Below, piece by piece: positions 5,982 to 9,134 of a stretch of 9,134 nt of DNA (within the stretch, counting starts at the first letter, position 1; every line of letters begins with the position of its first letter). Made by a program: the position numbers and the translations under genes. This DNA is from AC-9 sp051984395 (lineage in GTDB: Bacteria > Actinomycetota > Acidimicrobiia > Acidimicrobiales > AC-9): the NCBI GenBank assembly GCA_051984395.1, contig JBPYEZ010000190.1:1-9134 (forward strand), in the 5' to 3' direction. Under the pieces are notes generated by a model that ran no database searches, was not told the origin of the DNA, and worked only from the letters and a program-made list of their open reading frames with translations.

Positions 5982-7370
5982 ATGGCAGACGACGGCGCCG
6001 GCCACGAGCGCGAGGTTCGGTACGCCGAGCGGATGTTCCCCGCCCCGGTCGACCGAGGCATCGCCAAGGAGGACCGGGCCGTGTCGACCGTCCACTCGGG
6101 GGTGGACACGGCCAGGCTGGGGGGCTGGAAGAACGAGCGGTGGTACCAGGGCGGCGGGAGGATGGGCGAGAAGGCCGTCGAGTCCATCGTCATCTATCCC
6201 CCCACCCGCGGCCTGCAGACTCAGGGCGACCCGTTCGAGCCGGTCAAGATCGGCATTCTGATCGACATGGACCTGGGGCAGCTCCTCGCCGACTGGATCG
6301 ATCCGACGATTCTCGCCATCGAGGATGCGCTCAACGAGGGGGTGTACGACCGACCGGTGGAGATCTTCACCGTCGACGCCCGCGGGCTGCCCCGCGAGAA
6401 CTACCGCAAGGTCATCGCCGGCTACCGCCGCCTCGTCGAGGAGGGCTGCGTGGTCGTGATCGGACCCCTGATCTCCGACAACTCGGTCGCCCTCAGGGAC
6501 ACCATCAACGACACCGGCGTCGCCTGCATCGGCTGGACCGGGGCCGTCCGCTTCTCGGGCGAGTTCTGCTTCACGGTGGCCAATGGCGACATCCCGATCG
6601 AGGGACGGATGTGCGCCGGCTGGTGCGCCCAGCAGGGCCACACCGAGGTCGGCTTCTTCTGGGAGCGGGGCTCTTCGGGGTCGGATTACGCCGACTTCTT
6701 CCGCGCCGCAGCGCAAGACGAGGGATTGGAGATCGTGAAGGAGGTCGTGCTGGGGCCCAACCCCCGTGATCTCGAGCGCCATCTTGCGACGATGCGACGC
6801 CTCGGCGCCCAAGCCGTCATCTATCTCGGGTACGGCTACAGCACCTTCCACTTCGCCCGGGCGTTCAGGGCCATCGACTGGGACCCGCCGAGGATGATGG
6901 GAACGGCCTTCATGTTCTACTCGAACTCGAACGCCTGGGCAGAGGGGCTCGAGGGTTGGCACGGGGTCGACCAGCTGGGCGAGGACGGGGCGAACCCCAA
7001 CTACGAGGCCATGCGCGAGCGGTTCGGCGCCCGCTTCGGGCGGACGTCGGGCAACGTCGTCGTCGCACTGGCCTACGACTCGGCCCGCGCCGCCGTCCAC
7101 GGCATCGCCAGCGCCCTCATCCCCACCCCCAGGGACGTAAAGGACGGCCTCGAGCGGGTCAAGTGGCTGCCGTGCACCAACGGCGGACCGGGGACCAACA
7201 TCACCTTCGCGCCCCATGACCACAGGGGCTACAAGGGCGACTTCCTGACCATCCGGGAGCTTCGGGGTGGCACCCTGCACTTTCGCGGCTACTTCCGTCC
7301 GACCTGGCGCTCCAACCGGAGCTCGCCCCTGATCGGGCCTCGGCCGTCGACGACGAGCTCCTCCTCGTAG
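5982..7370 (+). CDS. Periplasmic-binding-protein-fold (LivJ/AmiC-like) ligand-binding protein without a signal peptide
   Basis: 462 residues from the ATG at 5982, which has AGGGAG 5 nt upstream. The frame is open to a TTG at 5925, but that codon has no better ribosome-binding site. The body matches the Peripla_BP_6 type of two-lobed binding domain (branched-chain amino acid/amide binding): VKIGILIDMDLGQ (88-100), a VVVIGPLISDNSVAL stretch (157-171), a second-lobe strand EVGFFWERGSSGSDYADFFR (222-241), and VALAYDSARA (361-370). It begins with a charged, soluble stretch of about 85 residues. No hydrophobic signal segment or lipobox is present, and it holds several cysteines (for example C211 and C215), consistent with a cytosolic protein. 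No ABC permease or ATPase genes are nearby. It ends in a Ser/Thr-rich tail. Its stop is 2 nt from the P450 stop. It may be a ligand sensor, a carrier or an enzyme accessory; annotation as a transporter subunit would be doubtful. Confidence 0.8.
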   Translation: MADDGAGHEREVRYAERMFPAPVDRGIAKEDRAVSTVHSGVDTARLGGWKNERWYQGGGRMGEKAVESIVIYPPTRGLQTQGDPFEPVKIGILIDMDLGQLLADWIDPTILAIEDALNEGVYDRPVEIFTVDARGLPRENYRKVIAGYRRLVEEGCVVVIGPLISDNSVALRDTINDTGVACIGWTGAVRFSGEFCFTVANGDIPIEGRMCAGWCAQQGHTEVGFFWERGSSGSDYADFFRAAAQDEGLEIVKEVVLGPNPRDLERHLATMRRLGAQAVIYLGYGYSTFHFARAFRAIDWDPPRMMGTAFMFYSNSNAWAEGLEGWHGVDQLGEDGANPNYEAMRERFGARFGRTSGNVVVALAYDSARAAVHGIASALIPTPRDVKDGLERVKWLPCTNGGPGTNITFAPHDHRGYKGDFLTIRELRGGTLHFRGYFRPTWRSNRSSPLIGPRPSTTSSSS

Positions 7371-7372
7371 CC

Positions 7373-8563
7373 TCAGACCAGGATGGGCACCCGCTTGTAG
7401 CCCCGGACCGTGCTGGTGTGGAGACGCTCGGCACTGCCGTGATCGACCTCCCACCGAGGGAAGCGGGCGATCGTCTCCTCCAGCGCGACACGCCCTTCGA
7501 GGCGGGCCAGGGCGGCGCCCACGCAGAAGTGGACCCCGAAGCCGAACGCCACGTGCCCGTCGATCTGGCGATGGATGTCGAACCGGTCTGCATCGGCGTA
7601 CTTGCGCTCGTCGCGACCGGCCGATCCGGTCAGGAGCAGCACCTTCGACTGGGCCGGGACGACCTGGTCGTGGAGCTCCACGTCCCGCGTGGTCCACCTC
7701 CCCTGGACGGGCGACGGGGCCTCGTAGCGGAGCAGCTCCTCGACGGCCCTGGGGATGAGAGAGGGATCGTCGGCCAGCTCGGCCCGCTGCTCCGGGTGCT
7801 CGGCCAGCACGACGGCCGCCCACCCGAGCAGTCGGGCCACGGTCTCGGTGCCGGCGCTCACGAGCAGATTGGCGAAGCTGGCGCTCTCCTCGTCGGTCAG
7901 CCGCCGGGCTGCGCCGGTCTCGTCGCGTATCTCGGCCTGTACGAGGCCGGTGAGGAGATCGTCGCTGGGCCGGCGGCGGCGCTCCTCGAGCTGGCCATGG
8001 AGATACTGGTTGAGCTCGATCTGTGCGGTCAGCGAGACGTCGTTGACCATCCCGACGCCCGGCTCGATGTGGAACACGGTGTCGATCAGCTCCAGCACCG
8101 CCGGGCGGTCTGCCTGCGGAACGCCCAGCAGGTGGGAGATGATCCGTGACGGCAGCTGGGCACCGAAGTCCCGGAGGTAGTCGAAGCCTCCTCCCCCCAC
8201 CTGTGGGTCCAGATACTCCCGGCATATCTCCCGGACCCGCTCCTCGAGCGCCGCCACCCGCCGCGGTGTGAACGCCCGGGAGACGAGCTGGCGAAGCCGG
8301 TCGTGCTCGGGCGGGTCCATGAAGATCATCATCGGACCGGCCTCGCGCATGTCGGCGCCCATCAGCTCGAGCACCGTGCCCCGACCCGAGATGTACGTCC
8401 CCACGTCGTGGTGGGCGGCCTGGACGTCCTCGAAGCGGCTCAGGGCCCAGAAGTCGTAGCGCTCGTTCCTGTACACCGGAGCGTGGTCACGCATCCTGCG
8501 CCAGATCTCGTAGGGATCCGTGTCGATGTCGACGTCGAACGGGTCCCAGTTGATGTTCTCCAC
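7373..8563 (-). CDS. Cytochrome P450 (soluble bacterial class I type)
   Basis: 396 residues, the usual size for a soluble bacterial P450, a heme monooxygenase that needs ferredoxin and a reductase, neither of which is in the window. Landmarks in order: C-helix DPPEHDRLRQLVSRAF (83-98), the I-helix oxygen-activation motif AGTET (237-241), ExxR in EELLR (E276 and R279), and the heme-binding loop FGFGVHFCVGAALAR (340-354) with C347 as the thiolate ligand. All key residues are intact, so it should be active. The start is the GTG at 8563; GGAGG is 16 nt away, farther than ideal, and no in-frame ATG, GTG or TTG lies between it and an upstream in-frame TGA. The SnoaL-like gene ends 117 nt upstream on the same strand. 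The substrate is unknown; by context it oxidises a hydrophobic compound activated by the neighbouring CoA enzymes. Confidence 0.95.
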   Translation of the reverse strand: MENINWDPFDVDIDTDPYEIWRRMRDHAPVYRNERYDFWALSRFEDVQAAHHDVGTYISGRGTVLELMGADMREAGPMMIFMDPPEHDRLRQLVSRAFTPRRVAALEERVREICREYLDPQVGGGGFDYLRDFGAQLPSRIISHLLGVPQADRPAVLELIDTVFHIEPGVGMVNDVSLTAQIELNQYLHGQLEERRRRPSDDLLTGLVQAEIRDETGAARRLTDEESASFANLLVSAGTETVARLLGWAAVVLAEHPEQRAELADDPSLIPRAVEELLRYEAPSPVQGRWTTRDVELHDQVVPAQSKVLLLTGSAGRDERKYADADRFDIHRQIDGHVAFGFGVHFCVGAALARLEGRVALEETIARFPRWEVDHGSAERLHTSTVRGYKRVPILV

Positions 8564-8590
8564 GACGCTCAGCGGTCAACCTCCACCTTG

Positions 8591-8618
8591 GCCGAGAGCT
8601 CGCTCCGCTCTCCTCGGC
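8591..8618. other. GC-rich inverted repeat in the P450 leader
   Basis: GCCGAG (8591-8596) pairs with CTCGGC (8613-8618), and the overlapping arms GAGAGC (8594-8599) and GCTCTC (8607-8612) pair around a 7-nt loop. The whole can form a 9-bp hairpin with a small bulge. It lies between the SnoaL-like stop and the P450 start. No T run follows on either strand, so an intrinsic terminator is unlikely; an attenuator or RNA-stability element is possible. Confidence 0.3.
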
Positions 8619-8635
8619 TCCTCTTCGCCCCGAGC

Positions 8636-8645
8636 GTATACAATA
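8636..8645. promoter_or_regulatory. AT-rich GTATACAATA motif upstream of the P450
   Basis: This is the only AT-rich stretch in the 117-nt spacer. It contains the palindrome GTATAC and lies about 75 nt before the P450 start. It resembles the motifs at 31-40 (GTATATAGAA) and 5962-5971 (GTATACAGAA), which also sit before genes. It could be a -10 region or a shared regulator site. The match is seen by eye; the role is inferred. Confidence 0.35.
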
Positions 8646-8680
8646 AGGCTGCCCGCCGGGGAGGTCGACAAATCCCCCGC

Positions 8681-9127
8681 TCATCCGGTCGCATGAACCT
8701 CGGTCCAGTCCACGAAGACGCGACGTGCACTGATTCTCCAGCAGCCATCGGCGCACCGCCGGTAGTCGTCCAGGTACCGGATGAGCATGACGTGGGCGCT
8801 GACGGCCTCAGCGTCGTCGATCAGATGGTGTGCCACGCAGTACACCTCTCCGGTCGCCGAGTCATCGCCGATCTCGTGCAGCGTGTTCCCGACGAAGTGA
8901 TAGGTCCGCCGATATCGAGCGACCAACTGCGGGATCTCGCTGAGCTCCTCCCGGCCTCGCACGACTCGCGATGGCGCGTCGGCATCGAGCGTCCGGTGGA
9001 CACTGAGCTCGGCATCATCGGTGAACAGCTCGGCGAAGGATCCGACATCCCGCTGATCGACCGCCCTCGCGTAGCGGTACGACAGCTCACGCAGAGCGAG
9101 CTGGTCGACGATCTGGCCAGACGTCAC
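8681..9127 (-). CDS. SnoaL-like / NTF2-fold protein (SnoaL_4 type), possibly 5'-incomplete
   Basis: 148 residues from the GTG at 9127. The small cone-shaped NTF2-like fold is used by ketosteroid isomerases, polyketide cyclases and hydroxylating-dioxygenase small subunits. Features typical of the SnoaL_4 group are the N-terminal helix LALRELSYRYARAVDQRDVG (10-29) with Y19 and D24, FAELFTDDAELSV (31-43), the YHFVGNTLHEIGDDSATGEV block (76-95) with H77, and a C-terminal DDYRRCADGCWRISARRV (120-137). Only 7 nt lie upstream in the window. They show no ribosome-binding site and no in-frame stop, so the true start could be farther upstream, although the length and N-terminus look normal for the family. 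It reads towards the P450 with a 117-nt gap and may share its pathway, for example as an isomerase or hydratase on a sterol-like or terpenoid acyl intermediate. The exact reaction is not readable. Confidence 0.85.
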   Translation of the reverse strand: MTSGQIVDQLALRELSYRYARAVDQRDVGSFAELFTDDAELSVHRTLDADAPSRVVRGREELSEIPQLVARYRRTYHFVGNTLHEIGDDSATGEVYCVAHHLIDDAEAVSAHVMLIRYLDDYRRCADGCWRISARRVFVDWTEVHATG

Positions 9128-9134
9128 GCGGTGT

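Noticed and set aside
5934..8225. A 763-codon open frame on the minus strand spanning the binding-protein gene and most of the P450
   Set aside because: It is antisense to one strong gene and out of frame with the other. The translation is rich in Arg, Pro and Gly and shows no family motif; long false frames are common at this G+C.

Overview
The window is high-GC DNA (hand-counted rows of the typical genes are 65-77% G+C). It uses many GTG and TTG starts, and its genes resemble the acyl-CoA, P450 and CaiB-type catabolic genes of actinobacteria. An actinobacterium (Actinomycetia or Acidimicrobiia) is the best guess. No rRNA, tRNA, mobile-element gene or CRISPR array is visible, so this rests on style and gene content only.

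Layout, left to right: (1) a plus-strand amidohydrolase_2-family hydrolase (93-1379) behind a short promoter/operator-like region; (2) converging on it, a minus-strand set read from right to left: a CaiC-like acyl-CoA synthetase (5877-4222), a 226-nt spacer rich in short palindromes, a GNAT-like acyltransferase (3995-3429), a pyruvoyl-dependent arginine decarboxylase (3432-2746) overlapping it by 4 nt, and a class III (CaiB/BaiF) CoA-transferase homologue (about 2657-1434); (3) divergent from the synthetase, a plus-strand periplasmic-binding-protein-fold gene with no signal peptide (5982-7370); (4) converging on that with a 2-nt gap, a minus-strand cytochrome P450 (8563-7373), preceded on the same strand by a SnoaL-like/NTF2-fold gene (9127-8681).

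Most of the window reads as an accessory catabolic cluster for a hydrophobic or acidic substrate: CoA activation (synthetase), CoA transfer or racemisation (CaiB family), oxygenation (P450), SnoaL-like isomerase/hydratase chemistry, and a metal-dependent amidohydrolase/decarboxylase. The substrate cannot be read from the sequence. The binding protein, apparently cytosolic and without permease or ATPase genes, may be a ligand sensor or carrier.

The least ordinary part is the central GNAT and arginine decarboxylase pair. It has lower G+C than its flanks, a GTGA stop/start overlap, a hairpin that would bury the GNAT ribosome-binding site, and a cluster of TACGTA palindromes upstream. A plausible but unproven reading is a two-gene module that makes agmatine and acylates it, possibly using acyl-CoA from the neighbouring synthetase.
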